This document shows positions 1 through 10,425 of a stretch of DNA of 64,000 bases, piece after piece. A model generated the notes under the pieces. That model did not search any database and was not told the DNA's origin. It saw only the letters and a program-made list of their open reading frames with translations. Position 1 is the first letter of the stretch, and each line of letters starts with the position of its first letter. Source of the DNA: Chytridium lagenaria (lineage: Eukaryota > Chytridiomycota > Chytridiomycetes > Chytridiales > Chytridiaceae). The position numbers and the translations under genes were made by a program. Location of the stretch: NCBI GenBank assembly GCA_025449115.1, contig JAHLKC010000163.1, positions 1 to 64,000 of the forward strand, written 5' to 3'.

Positions 1-362
1 ACATCGACACTCCCTCGGTATGCGACGTGCCGCGGAACTCAACCTTTAAGCCCTAGACTTACTCGTTTGAGGGGGACTGTTGAGATTCAGTCTCATAAGC
101 CTCGGACTACTAGTATCACGCACCTAAAACCAAAGTGACGGTACTCCATGTGTCACGCACATGGAGAGTCCGTAGCAGTGGTTGAGAAGAGGAGGGCTGA
201 CGGGATTTACGAGGCGGGACGCGTTTGAACGTGTCAGCCTCTGTACATCCCACCAGCCCGGACATCGCCTACCTGTACAAAGGCACATTGCCTTCTCCCC
301 TCTTTCTTGTATCGACTGACACATTCTATCAATAAATCCATAGGTCTCCATTGAGACCGTCA
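1..362 (+). mobile_element. 3' end and LTR of a Ty1/copia-like retrotransposon
   Basis: The first 49 bases stay open to a TAA at 47-49 and read HRHSLGMRRAAELNL, which resembles the extreme C-terminus of copia Pol/RNase H. A purine tract (gaggggga, 69-76) follows, and the LTR then begins TGTTGAG at 78. This purine tract + TGTTGAG arrangement is typical of copia elements. A TG...CA unit can be drawn from 78 to 362 (about 285 bp), with an AATAAA signal at 331-336 and a perfect 6-bp hairpin, GGTCTC/GAGACC, at 343-358. The 3' border is my estimate, because the 5' LTR lies outside the window and the two cannot be compared. The polypurine tract and LTR start are seen; the family is inferred. Confidence 0.55.
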
Positions 363-1210
363 TACTTTTTTAATATTGGGCTCATAATGCACCCGGCCAG
401 TTCTAGACTAGGTGATAATAATAATTTCAATATTAAATATTAATAGTTTTAATTATATGGCGATTCTAAAATAGTTTTGCCCTGCTGAGCGCGAGAAGAG
501 GTCCAAATAAGTAGAAACGAAATAGTTAGTTGCCTTACAGCAACCTATATGATTTCTATTGTCCACAAAAGAAAACCATTAAAGGAAATTTAAACCAGAA
601 TCCCCAACCCCCCCCCCAAAATGAACCGACATTAAGGGACTGGACAACGACGACGTCCTAGCTAACCGAAACCTCAAATACTTAACCTCTTCTTCCGTTT
701 CCATCTCCTCTCACCTTCAATCGGCAACACTCGTAAGCTCCTTTAACAAAAAGACCGCAAACACCCCCCCTCGCTTCTTCCCTTTACTCATATTCACATC
801 TCTTACCTATTCATCATCATACCGTTACACCACTTTCCCCAAACCCCCAACCGTGATACTCATGTCATCCGATATCCGGCCTGGTTGGATATCATGTCCT
901 ATACTATCCCGATTCGGCTATGGAGAGTAGCAAATCCGCACTTAGAAATACCTCCATAGCTGAAAAAAAAAAAGAAACAAGAACAAGCGAAGTCTATTGT
1001 TGAACGCGAACCGTCCGATTACCAAAGTAGAGGAAACCCGTCAACTTGTCACGCCAAAGACGCAGTTGAAGAAGTGTGACGCCAGTCCTCCAGGCTACTG
1101 TTTAAGTCTATCATTAGACGAATATGTACATTCCATCCCTATATTTTTGTTGCTCCGCAAAATTACGTGACAATTGACAACAACACATTAATTCTGGCTG
1201 TGAACTTTTA
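363..1210. other. AT-rich spacer without a recognisable gene
   Basis: No long open frame with coding character is visible on either strand. It holds an AT-rich block (420-460), a C homopolymer near 608-618 and an A homopolymer near 962-972. It separates the retrotransposon LTR from the first host gene. Confidence 0.6.
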
Positions 1211-1221
1211 CTCTTGAGATT

Positions 1222-1289
1222 ATGGGCAGCCGTACGAAGTTGGCCTGACTGCTTATAAACAAATACTTACGTAGCTCGGTCATCTGGTA
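1222..1289 (+). repeat. Degenerate copy of an exon segment of the downstream gene
   Basis: This segment matches 1400-1470 in order and in most positions. Shared landmarks are atgggcagc, ttggcctga, aatacttacg and agctcgg/agctcag. The downstream copy reads as protein (MGSDNEIGLSSFRQILTQL) with a GT donor right after it. The upstream copy has lost the frame (stop after LA). It is therefore a local tandem duplication of about 70 bp in which the upstream copy has decayed. Confidence 0.6.
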
Positions 1290-1336
1290 TTATTGGAACT
1301 GTCCCGTCCCTTGACACCCAAGTTAAACAGGTCAGT

Positions 1337-3841
1337 GTGCTGAATCGGCTCGCGACTAAGGAAAAAGTAAGCAACTTTTTCTCAACATTTGAGTACAATA
1401 TGGGCAGCGATAACGAGATTGGCCTGAGTTCTTTTAGACAGATACTTACGCAGCTCAGCCCAACTGGTAGGACTCAAATTTCATTTCTCTTTTGTTTGTT
1501 TTCTAACATTATTACCTTTAAGGTGGAGCCAGGCATACTGAATTTGGGAAGCTCGATATTCAGAAAGCGACCGAGTCAACAGGGATCAACTTTCCCAAGT
1601 TTTTGGGAGTGTTTGAAAAAACCCTAGGCACTGCGCTGAATACCCTCCCGGCCCTCTTTGACGAACTACTCTATGATTTTGATACTCAACAGATGCTTGG
1701 CATAAACGACAACGAGCTCATGCAAAGCCTTGAAAGGTCCCTACTTGAAAACGTCAAGGACGAAAACAAGGAGATGGCTTTAAAATTCTTGAACATGTTC
1801 ACTGTCGAAAGCCAGGCCACACGTCTCGTTCAAAGTTTCCAAAACAAGATTGGATTCACTGGAAAGGGTCTTTCCACACCCGCTGATGTCATCGAAGCGA
1901 TGGTGCTTAACGAGAATCCTATTTCCCGGATCGCATAGGCTTTTTTGTTAAAGGCGCGAGTCTGGTGGCAAGAGGATTCCTCTACGATGACGAAGAAAAA
2001 GGTCAAGCCAGACACATCTGTTGATGCTTCCCTTGACAGTAGAATCGTTTGGGGGGACTTTCGATCATAAATTGGTTGAGAAAAAAATCCATCGAAACCC
2101 AACTTTCAAAATATTCTTAATATGAACGACGGTGTCCTTCGAGAGCAGGTCAGGTTTCCACCGTCCATCATCTCTCTCCTTAGATACCTGGAAGACGCCA
2201 CAGATGGCCGCATTACATTTGAATCGGAGGATGGTGCATACACTGGTCTGAGTTTAGCTGAGGCTGATGGCAAGGCCACTCTTGACGGTGTCAGAGAAGC
2301 ACTCGTTCAAAAACTTAACAAAATTGTTGAGCTCGCGAAAACCGATGTGGAAGTGCGGGAAGGTGTTGGTAGGGCGGTCAACATTGCCATTGAGAAGATG
2401 GAGTCAGAAAAGATCTCGTTTGGAGAATTCGTTGGATCCGAGATGGGCAAAGCGTTCATATCATCCCTCACGCAACGCCTCAATCTTCAAACCAGAGGAC
2501 CAATTCCCCGGCAGAGTGCTACGGATGATAGTGACGGACGCATCTCGGAGAATGACCTTGACCAGTCGTTCAGAACCATCCTCTCTCAATTCAAGACGGA
2601 TTTTGGTGCATCGATCAAGGCGATCGAAGGCATTGATTTGTTCCAGCAGGAGGTATCAGAGGTCTTTGCTGAGGTCAACAAGGTTCTCGAGTATTTGCAA
2701 ATGCCTCCCATTGAGACCAGAGATCAAGCAGTTGCCTACATGACCGACGAGTACAAGATCGCATTTAAAACTACCCCTCATCGTATTCCCACTCGTGCTA
2801 TTCAAAACTATGTTATACAATTCCGTTTTTCAACCGTCAGCTCTCTCGGACCTTCATCTGATTCCAAAGATTACGATATCGTCAAAGGATTTGCCAGTAA
2901 TGACCTTGTCGATCGTGCCAACACCATGACAGACAGCACTCTTCTGGAGTTTTTCACCCCATCTGTTCCAGACGAGGTGGTAGCACTCGATGGTATCATC
3001 AAGGCAGCAGCGGCAGTTCGCCATCACTCCAGCACGATCTTGGATGAGACTACCCGACAGAAAGCCGTTGCCTTTACAGCTCGACAGCTTCCTGACTTAA
3101 AAGTCTCAGCAAATGACCAGCCAGTCAAGGTGACCGAGATCTTTCGAAAAGACGTAAACGGAGATGATACGACGACGATGGCTCAAGTGGCAAAAAAACT
3201 TGACACATATGTTGATGATCATTTAACCAACCTAAAAGTGGGTGGGGCTGATGATCTAAGCAAAGCTCGAAGCGAAGATAATGCTCATACCCTTCGTATC
3301 GTCGCAAACAATGTTCGTCAAGCTATCAAATATATGCAGAGCAAGCTTGTGAGCCTTGCTGACCAAAATGGAAATGTTCAGATGACGGATAGCGAAAAGG
3401 ATACGTTTGATTTACTGCTGGAGTTGGACGATAAGTTGGAAAAGATTGCTACCAATAAGATGAATGGGAATGCAAAGCTGATGGAGGAAATTGAAGGAAA
3501 GTTGCCGAATGTGTTCTCCGATGACCAAGGAGGTGGATATGGACAGCTTAACACGATCGAAGGAACAGAGTATAAGGTAAATAATCTTTGCTTTCATTTA
3601 TATATTTGTACACCTTTTTTTATATTCCTTTTCTTTTTTTTTTTTTTTTTGGTAGGGCGGTCCTCTTAACAGGATGGTGCCGAGACCAAAGATTACTGGA
3701 AAAGCTATAAGTGTGCAGGGTGGCGGTTCGCAGCCTATTTTTCTTACAAGAGGAGTTGGAACAAAATCCGGGCAATTTAGAAACAGGCCTGGAAATGCAA
3801 GACCGATGGTCATCAAGTTTTGGGGCAAGACAAATTCTTAG
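1337..3841 (+). CDS. Unrecognised large protein, parent copy of a direct duplication
   Basis: I do not recognise the family. Exon 1 runs to 1466, the intron is 1467-1522 (GTAG...CTAAC...TTTAAG), and the coding frame resumes at 1523 (GARHTEFGKLDIQKATESTG) through 1938. Two frame changes near 1930 and 2100 lead into a long open stretch (2122-3576). A phase-0 intron at 3577-3655 with a T17 tract precedes the final exon, which ends TAG 3839-3841. The product would be roughly 770 residues: acidic, helical-looking, soluble, without a signal peptide or membrane segment. Its C-terminal exon is basic and Gly/Arg/Pro-rich (GGPLNRMVPRPKITGK). The true start is uncertain, since an acceptor-like CAG precedes 1331 and a further 5' exon is possible. 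The interior contains regularly charged helices (ALVQKLNKIVELAKTDVEV). A partial paralogue sits at 7955-9731. Confidence 0.6.
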
Positions 3842-4125
3842 ACGACAAAAATGTTTTCATTTGGTTCTCGTTTAGTTTTGTTTTTTATTGTTTTTTTTTC
3901 TTTTTTTTCTTCCTTTTTTTCAACTTCCTTTTTTCCTCTACGTAATGATCTCGTGCTTGTTTGAGGATTTTCTATATCGTTTTGGGATTTTTTTTTGCCT
4001 AATTTTGTAAAAGAGTAGAGTTGACAGAAAAGGAAAAGAGTTGGCCTACGGTCATCAAGCTTACGGGCAAGAAACAACATAAAACGTCTACAATATTCCC
4101 GTTAATTCTCGTTTTCTTTGTTGTT
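2103..4125 (+). repeat. Direct duplication, unit 1
   Basis: This 2-kb segment, covering most of the unrecognised gene plus its T-rich 3' flank, recurs at 7939-10005 in the same orientation at roughly 93-95% identity by eye. The match starts close to cttaatatgaacgacgg and extends beyond the stop codon to the segment ttctcgttt/ttctcgatt. Inside the 3' flank, the end of the last exon (ggtcatcaag...ggcaagacaa, 3811-3835) is echoed at about 4050-4075 (ggtcatcaag...ggcaagaaac), suggesting an older, smaller duplication. Confidence 0.85.
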
Positions 4126-5764
4126 TTTTTGGCTGCATTTCAACTTCCTTTTTTTACTGTGGTTTTTTTATTTTGTTGCGTTTTGGCATTTTTGCTTTTA
4201 CCTCAAACAGTGAAAATTATTGTACGGTAGACGTACAATCAGTGATCATGCCATTCATTTGAGGAATTCGAAGGTTAAAGGGTCGGTCAAGGATCGAGGT
4301 CTAAAGGTAAAATGATTTTGGAAGTTAATGCGGAAGATAGCTTTTGCGAGGGACTTTTCTAAAAGGATTAAGAGATACTTACATGATAGATTCCACTTCA
4401 GCCAACCATCTCCTGCATTCCAAACATTATACGTCATGCGTGTATAACGACTTTGTATCCCTAACCCAACACTGAGAGAAACCACCGGGGAGGGTCCTGA
4501 ACCAAGGAGTTGAACCAGGAATACACGTAGGTGCGGCAGGGTGAGGTAATAACGCGTGAAGCTGGACATCAGAAGAGCCTCCAGCGGTGCCAGGATCAAT
4601 ATACCAGGCGTACAAGCTAGGAGTATCGACGCGAGAACGCCAATTGGATGGATGGAGGGAGGCGGCAAGAGGAGGCGCCGGGCTAAAACGGGCAAGAAGA
4701 TGTTGGACGGCAGGAGGTGCGTCACTAGGTAAAAGTATAATACTTGACAAAGAATGTTGAATTAAAGTCATTAAAATTGTGACAGCGTCGGACAGGGATG
4801 TCCAACATAAAGTATGAGGGATCACGAAGGAAGTACAGACGTGGCATCAAAGGACACAGTTGAATTATAATTAATAAAAGTGTGATCTTCTCCTGACCCA
4901 TCCCTCCCTACCTAGCTTCGACTAGGGGGTAGGGGAGAAGAGTAAAGGAGTTGCTCCAGCAGAGCAAGTCCACAGAGCACCTAGGGACAGGATGTACTCC
5001 TGAATCTAAGTGATGTTAATGTTGTTTGGCGATGGTGTGGGTGAGTGATCGTGAGATTCTGCTTATTTAAGGGAGAAGGGAACGTGTTTAGTATCTTCAT
5101 TATCGACTTACCTTGCTTCTAAACCAATATCAGCACCAGATTGTCTCCAGGCAATCGGGGATGGCTTTAAGTCTCCATGCCACCCTACTATGGCACCTTT
5201 TGGAACATAGGCTCTCGTTTGCCTCTCAGAGCTTAAAACAGGGTAACCTCACTCATTGCCTGCCGTTAGCGCCTGATCATCGGTCGGAGAGCACCGGAGG
5301 TGAAGTATAGCTGACCAAGCCTTGACTAAAGGACACTGTGAATGAGGAGGGATTCCATCACAGCCTTCCGTCTCAAACGGCCGGATTGCAGCTTCACCAG
5401 GTGGTAAGGGGGCAGAGGGGTCGACTGTCATCCAACTAAGAGTGAAGGGGAGATCACGTCGCGAGGCCACGCGCGTGGTGATAGAGGATAGGGGATCAAC
5501 TCAATATCAACTACTGGATTCAACAAGGTACAAATTAAATCAAGAAATCTCTCATATTAAAGTAATACACAAAATACAAATAAATAATAGACACAACATA
5601 TGCACACACACATAAACGGAACATATGCGCGCCACCTCCTTCAATAAAAACCCTATAAACGTGGGAAAAAGTAAATATAAAAAACCCAAAGGGAAAAGAA
5701 GGGAGGATTCAATATGACGCGTAAATATACGCGTCGACGCGGGATATGGCGGAACTCCACGGAC
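4126..5764. other. Spacer between the duplicates, possible retroelement debris
   Basis: This lies between duplicate unit 1 and the Gag-like ORF. The reverse strand has open stretches at 4427-4825 (132 codons) and 5249-5470 with no recognisable motif. The minus-strand sequence at 5488-5523 starts TTGAATCCAGTAGTTG and could be a decayed LTR edge, but I found no partner. I see no convincing host gene. Confidence 0.35.
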
Positions 5765-6783
5765 TTAGACAAAATGTAGATATGAGCCATAGGCCATGTG
5801 AATAATGTAATTCTTCACAAAAGGCATGCGTTCAGAAAAAATCACAGTTTCATTCACTTCAGGTGTAAGAACAACAGGTCCCAACGTGTGAACGGAAGGG
5901 AAGAAGTGATGTTGAATAGAATAAAGAAAAAGATCAGGAATAACGCCATCAGGATGACAATATAAGGGTGATGGTGTTAAGGTGGAGTCTTTAACACGCC
6001 GTCTATGAGGTGAATTAAAAAAAGTTAAAGACTCAGGCTTACTTTCCACATTTCCAAAAGAAGTTTGGCTTGCGAAGCGTCGGGACATTGACGGAACATG
6101 TGAGGACCATCACACATGTGACAACGGATGTTGGACTCACGAGGGCCGGTAGGAGTGTCAGGTGGAGTAGAAGGACGTCCAGAGAAGGCAGAGTGTTGTT
6201 GACGATTGACAAGAGGGTCAGGTTGGTAAATTCCTCAACGATAACGGTTGGCATGGCGGTGGAAAGCTTGGGCAACCTTTTAGTCCGGAGTAGCAGACGT
6301 CTCAACCGTATAGATCTGAAAGGCGTGGGTTTCAAAGCGATCGTAGGTAGTGGTCGAATGGTCAGGTAAAGGAACAAGGTCATCCTTGTCGGCATCCAGA
6401 AGGGTTTGGATGGTGTAGTCGAAAAGGTGAGTCTTCACATCTGGGCGGCGATGTCCAATTTGGTTGACCGCGGCTTGAACGCGAGCATCAACCATGCGAG
6501 TAATATCAGCTTCAGTCATGCTAGGTATGGACTGAGAGGGCATTGTCAGCATTCCTCTGCGACACGGAAACTTTGCTTGCCCCGACGTTGAGGTTGTATT
6601 CGTTGCCGCGAACGCCGTATATTCATAGCCATTTCCAACGGTCTGCGTCTTACTGTTCTCAGGATTCCAAGTGCGTTGGTGAAATCGCAAAGGAGATGCA
6701 GATAATAGATAGGGGAAGGCTCCGGAGGAGATGGGTGAGGACACCAGCTGAGCTATAAGCCCGATAAAACTAACAAATCTCAA
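5765..6783 (-). pseudogene. Gag-like zinc-knuckle ORF of a decayed LTR retroelement
   Basis: The reverse strand reads from 6783 through an N-terminal segment containing DITRMVDARVQAAVNQIG. It shifts frame near 6285 into a segment holding the zinc knuckle CHMCDGPHMFRQCP (6085-6123), which has the spacing C-x2-C-x3-H-x4-C. It shifts again near 6040 and ends at 5765. The CxxCDGPHxxxxCP form of the knuckle is characteristic of Gag proteins of LTR (mainly Ty3/gypsy-type) retroelements, where it binds nucleic acid. No protease, reverse transcriptase, RNase H or integrase was found nearby, so this is a Gag-only remnant or a domesticated Gag. Two frameshifts argue for decay, but indels of this sort occur in all genes here. 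Confidence 0.6.
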
Positions 6784-6984
6784 GATTTAAGGTAGCACCG
6801 TCCTTGATAGTGGCTCAAGCAATACAACTCCTCCAAAGCCATCCACAATCCATCACCGATGATAGCTCCAGCAATTCAGCCCATCCATAGCCATACCCAT
6901 CAGTCCATTAGCGTCTCATCCAGCATATTGTTCAACAGCAGTTCGGCAGCCAGATGATATGCTACAGCTCTTACTATGTCCAGT

Positions 6985-7744
6985 CTAGCCATCCACATTC
7001 CGAGGGTAACGTAAACGGCCGTTGGAGGGACTCGAACCCTCATAGACCCATGTATCGACGTGCACCCAACACGATGTTGTCATATTCAGGACGAAGTGTA
7101 TCATGGCACAAATTGAACGAAGGATGGATGCGAGGGGGTGAAAGGGAGACCAGTGTGAGGTCAGCTGAAGCGAAAGGAGATTAAAGGAGGTAAGGAAAGA
7201 GACGATGGTGATGGCTGTGAGGGAAGATGGGAATCGTGTTGAAGGGAGTGCATAAAGGGAGGAGAACGGAGGACCATTTAGGGCTGTTGCCATTGCGATG
7301 GCATGTGCAGGATTGCTAGGAGGAAGTTGGAGCATCAACGCTTGGTGAAGGCCATCAACATTAATCCCTGCTTGAAGATACCGCGTCTGAACTAGATAAA
7401 TTTGACAAAGAACCACTCCTGCTGATTGACGGTAAAGAATTACTCATTGATGCGGACGATGGCATGTCCATACTACTACTATTCCCATGAACATTCCAAG
7501 GATGACGACGAAGATTAGGAGGAGAAGCATCACTCGAATGATGCCAGATGCTGCGAGGTATATAACTGTGAAGAGGAGATGCGGAGGAGATGCGGAGGCT
7601 GCGTGATGATATGGTGAAAGGAACGCGAGGGTGAGGACAGCTGATGACGATATTGTTGATGATGGAAGGAGCGACGCCCTCGCGGCGCAGAGAAGAAAAG
7701 GCGGTATTGATGACGAGAGGAGTATGGAGGAGCGAGGCTATCAT
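6985..7744 (-). other. Two overlapping reverse-strand open stretches, origin uncertain
   Basis: Reading from 7744, a Ser-rich stretch (SSASMSNSLPSISRSGSLSN) is joined by a frame change near 7380-7410 to a segment with GINVDGLHQALMLQLPP and NPAHAIAMATALNGPPF. The composition looks protein-like. The location immediately upstream of the Gag-like ORF on the same strand suggests either the N-terminal part of the same retroelement or a separate relic. No family was recognised. Confidence 0.25.
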
Positions 7745-7938
7745 GGTGGCGTAAGAGTAGGAAAGGATGTTGGTTGAAGGGATGATGGTGACGGGGATGA
7801 TGGGTGATGAGGTGATGAGGGGCCGAGTGATGAGATGGGAATGGCCGTCATGCCTGCAGTCTAGTTTGAATTAAAAACATTTAAATATTTATTTTGCCCT
7901 CTTTGACGGGGACACAACGTCAACACTGTGTGATATCT

Positions 7939-10005
7939 TTTAAATAGTCTTAATATGAACGACGGTGTCCTTGACGGAAGACCTCCAACTACTCACCGAA
8001 AGGTCTTTTCGTCAACTGCAACCCTAAGTGTAATCGAGAGCAGGTCAGGTTTCCACCGTCCATCATCTCTCTCCTTAGAAACCTGGAAGGAGCCACCGAT
8101 GGCCGCATTACATTTGAATCGGAGGATGGTGCATACACTGGTCTGAGTTTAGCTGGGGCTGATGGCAAGGCCACTCTTGACGGTGTGAGAGACGCACTCG
8201 TTCAAAAACTTAACAAAGTTGTTGAGCTCGAGAAAACCGATGTGGAAGTGCAAGAAGGTGCTGGTAGGGCGGTCAACATTGCCATTGAGAAGATGGAGTC
8301 AGAAAAGATCTCGTTTGGAGAATTCGTTGGATCCGAGATGGGCAAAGCGTTCATATCATCCCTCACGCAACGCCTCAATCTTCAAACCAGAGGACCAATC
8401 CCCCGGCAGAGTGCTACGGATGATAGTGACGGACACATCTCGGAGAATGACCTTGACCAGTCGTTCAGAACCATCCTCTCCCAATTCAAGACGGATTTTG
8501 GTGCATCGAGCAAGGCGATCGAAGGCATTGATTTGTTCAAGCAGGAGGTATCAGAGGTCTTTGCTGAGGTCAACAAGGTTCTCGAGTATGAGCAAAAAAC
8601 CTCCCATTGAGACCAGAGATCAAGCAGTTGCCTACATGACCGACAAGTACAGGTTCGCATTTAAAACTGACCGTCATCGTTTTCCCACTCGTGCCATTCA
8701 AAACTACATTACACAACTCCGTTTTTCAACCGTCAGCTCTCTCGGACCTTCATCTGATCCCAAAGATTACGATATCGCCAAAGGATTTGCCAGTAATGAC
8801 CTTGTCGACCGTGCCAACACCATGACAGACAACACTCTTCTGGAGTTTTTCACCCCATCTGTTCCAGACGAGGTGGTAGCACTCGATGGTATCATCAAGG
8901 CAGTAGCGGCAGTTCGCTATCACTCCAGCACGATCCCGGATGAGACTACCCGACAGAAAGCCGTTGCCTTTACAGCTCGACAGTTTCCTTACTATGAAGC
9001 TTCAGAAAATGACCAGCCAGTCAAGGTGACCGAGATTTTTCTAAAAGACGTAAACGGAGATGATACGACGACGATGGCTCAAGTGGCAAAGAAACTTGAT
9101 ACATATGTTGATGATCACTTAACCAACCTAGAAGTGGGTGGTGCTGATGATTTAAGCAAAGTTCGAAGCGAAGATAATGCTCATACCCTTCGTATCGTGG
9201 CAAACAATGTTCGTCAAGCTATCAAATACATGCATAGCAAGCTTGTGAGCCTTGCTGACCAAAATGGAAATGTTCAGATGACGGATAGCGAAAAGGATAC
9301 GTTTGATTTGCTTCTGGAGTTGGACGATAAGTTGGAAAAGATTGCTACCAATAACATGAATGGGAATGCAAAGCTGATGAAGGACATTGAAGGAAAGTTC
9401 CCGAATGTGTTCTCCGATGATCAAAGAGGTGTATATGGACAGCTTAACACGGCCGAAGGAACAGAGTATAAGGTAAATAATCTTTGCTTGCATTTATATA
9501 TTTTAACACCTTTTTTAATTTTTTAATTTTTTTTTTTTTTTGGTAGGGCGGTCCTCTTAACAGAATGTTGCCGAGACCAAAGATTATGGAAAAGCTATAA
9601 GTGTGCAGGGTGGCGGTTCGCAGCCTATTTTTCTTACAAGAGGAGTTGGAACAAAATCCGGGCAATTTAGAAACAGGCCTGGAAATGCAAGACCGACGGC
9701 CATCAAGTTTTGGAGCAAGACAAATTCTTAGACGACAAAAATGTTTCGTTTAGTTCTCGTTTGTTTAGTTTTTTTTTTTTTTGATTTTTTTCCTTTTTTC
9801 AACTTCCTTTTCCTCTGTGCAATAATCTCGTGCTTGTTTGAGGGTTTTTCTGTATCGTTTTGGGATTTTGTTTTCGCCGAAGTTGTTAAAGAGAAGAGTT
9901 GACCAAAAAGAAAAGAGTTGAGCTACGGTCATCAAGCTTATAGGCAAGAAACAATATATAACGTCTACAATATTCTCGTTAATTCTCGATTTCGTTGTTG
10001 TTTTT
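7939..10005 (+). repeat. Direct duplication, unit 2
   Basis: This is the second copy of the segment at 2103-4125, in the same orientation. It starts around tcttaatatgaacgacgg and ends around cgttaattctcgatttcg. Relative to unit 1 it carries an extra 62 bp at 7973-8034, immediately before the shared cgagagcaggtcagg. Everything upstream of 7939 is unrelated to unit 1, so the duplicated gene lost its 5' third. Confidence 0.85.
7955..9731 (+). pseudogene. 5'-truncated paralogue of the gene at 1337-3841
   Basis: Aligned by eye with the parent copy, this lacks the exons corresponding to 1337-2100. It also has a 62-bp insertion/deletion difference near the beginning (not a multiple of three). A +1 change occurs at 8588-8600 (an A-run where the parent reads ttgcaaatgcc). 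A -1 change near 9586 (aaagattatgg versus aaagattactgg) makes the last exon stop early. The intron at 9473-9546 is conserved. The truncation is solid evidence that this is not a complete copy; the single-base changes could be sequencing errors. Two long open segments remain (8185-8610 and 8602-9472), so a shortened product cannot be excluded. Confidence 0.65.
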
Positions 10006-10370
10006 TTTGATTGACTTGGGAGATCAAGAGAGGAGCCAGATTTTTATTCGAGTGCCCGATCGCAGCGAGGCCATGGGAGTGGTTTGGGTCCACTCCAGCA
10101 TCCAGAAGCAGTTGCACATTTGGCATGCAGTGAGAGCTCCGACATGCATTTACAAGAGCCGTAGATACTTCAGGCCATGCTTTATCAACGACGTCAACGT
10201 CCATACCAGATCTGAGAAAGAAGACAGAATCGTATCATAGCCATCTCCAACAACCGACCGGAATGTATGGAGAACTTTAGGCTCATTAAGAGAAGCACCG
10301 TGTTGGCGAGAAGCAGCCTGACAACGGGTAAGTGTCCGCACTCGTAAAATCTTTGAGACAAAATAAGGTA
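9990..10370 (-). pseudogene. Ankyrin-repeat gene remnant
   Basis: The reverse strand contains pieces that fit the ankyrin consensus. GHLPVVRLLLA occurs near 10310-10340, and the frame then slips to HGASLNEPKVLH. After an acceptor-like ttctttctcag (about 10210), NVQLLLDAGVDPNHSHGLAA follows (10050-10120). These match the helix 2 and loop (VxLLLxxGAxxN) of ankyrin repeats. Only about two repeats are present, no start or stop is defined, and the remnant lies between duplicate unit 2 and the kexin gene. Ankyrin repeats are protein-binding scaffolds; here only a fragment remains. Confidence 0.5.
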
Positions 10371-10425
10371 AACAGAAGTTCAGGTATGAAATTTTTGCAG
10401 GCCAAAAACGATATCAACAGTAAAA

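Noticed and set aside
6745..6775. A-box-like TTATAGCTCAGCTGG on the minus strand
   Set aside because: There is no B box at the right distance downstream. The nearby B-box-like element is upstream and in the wrong order.
7016..7045. Minus-strand tRNA T-arm/B-box look-alike (GAGGG-TTCGAGT-CCCTC)
   Set aside because: The T stem and loop are perfect and contain a B-box match, but no matching acceptor 5' half, D-arm or anticodon arm lies upstream. I do not call a tRNA or SINE.
7955..9731. Calling the second duplicate a pseudogene from its frameshifts alone
   Set aside because: Comparable indels break every other gene in the window. The call rests on the missing 5' third instead.
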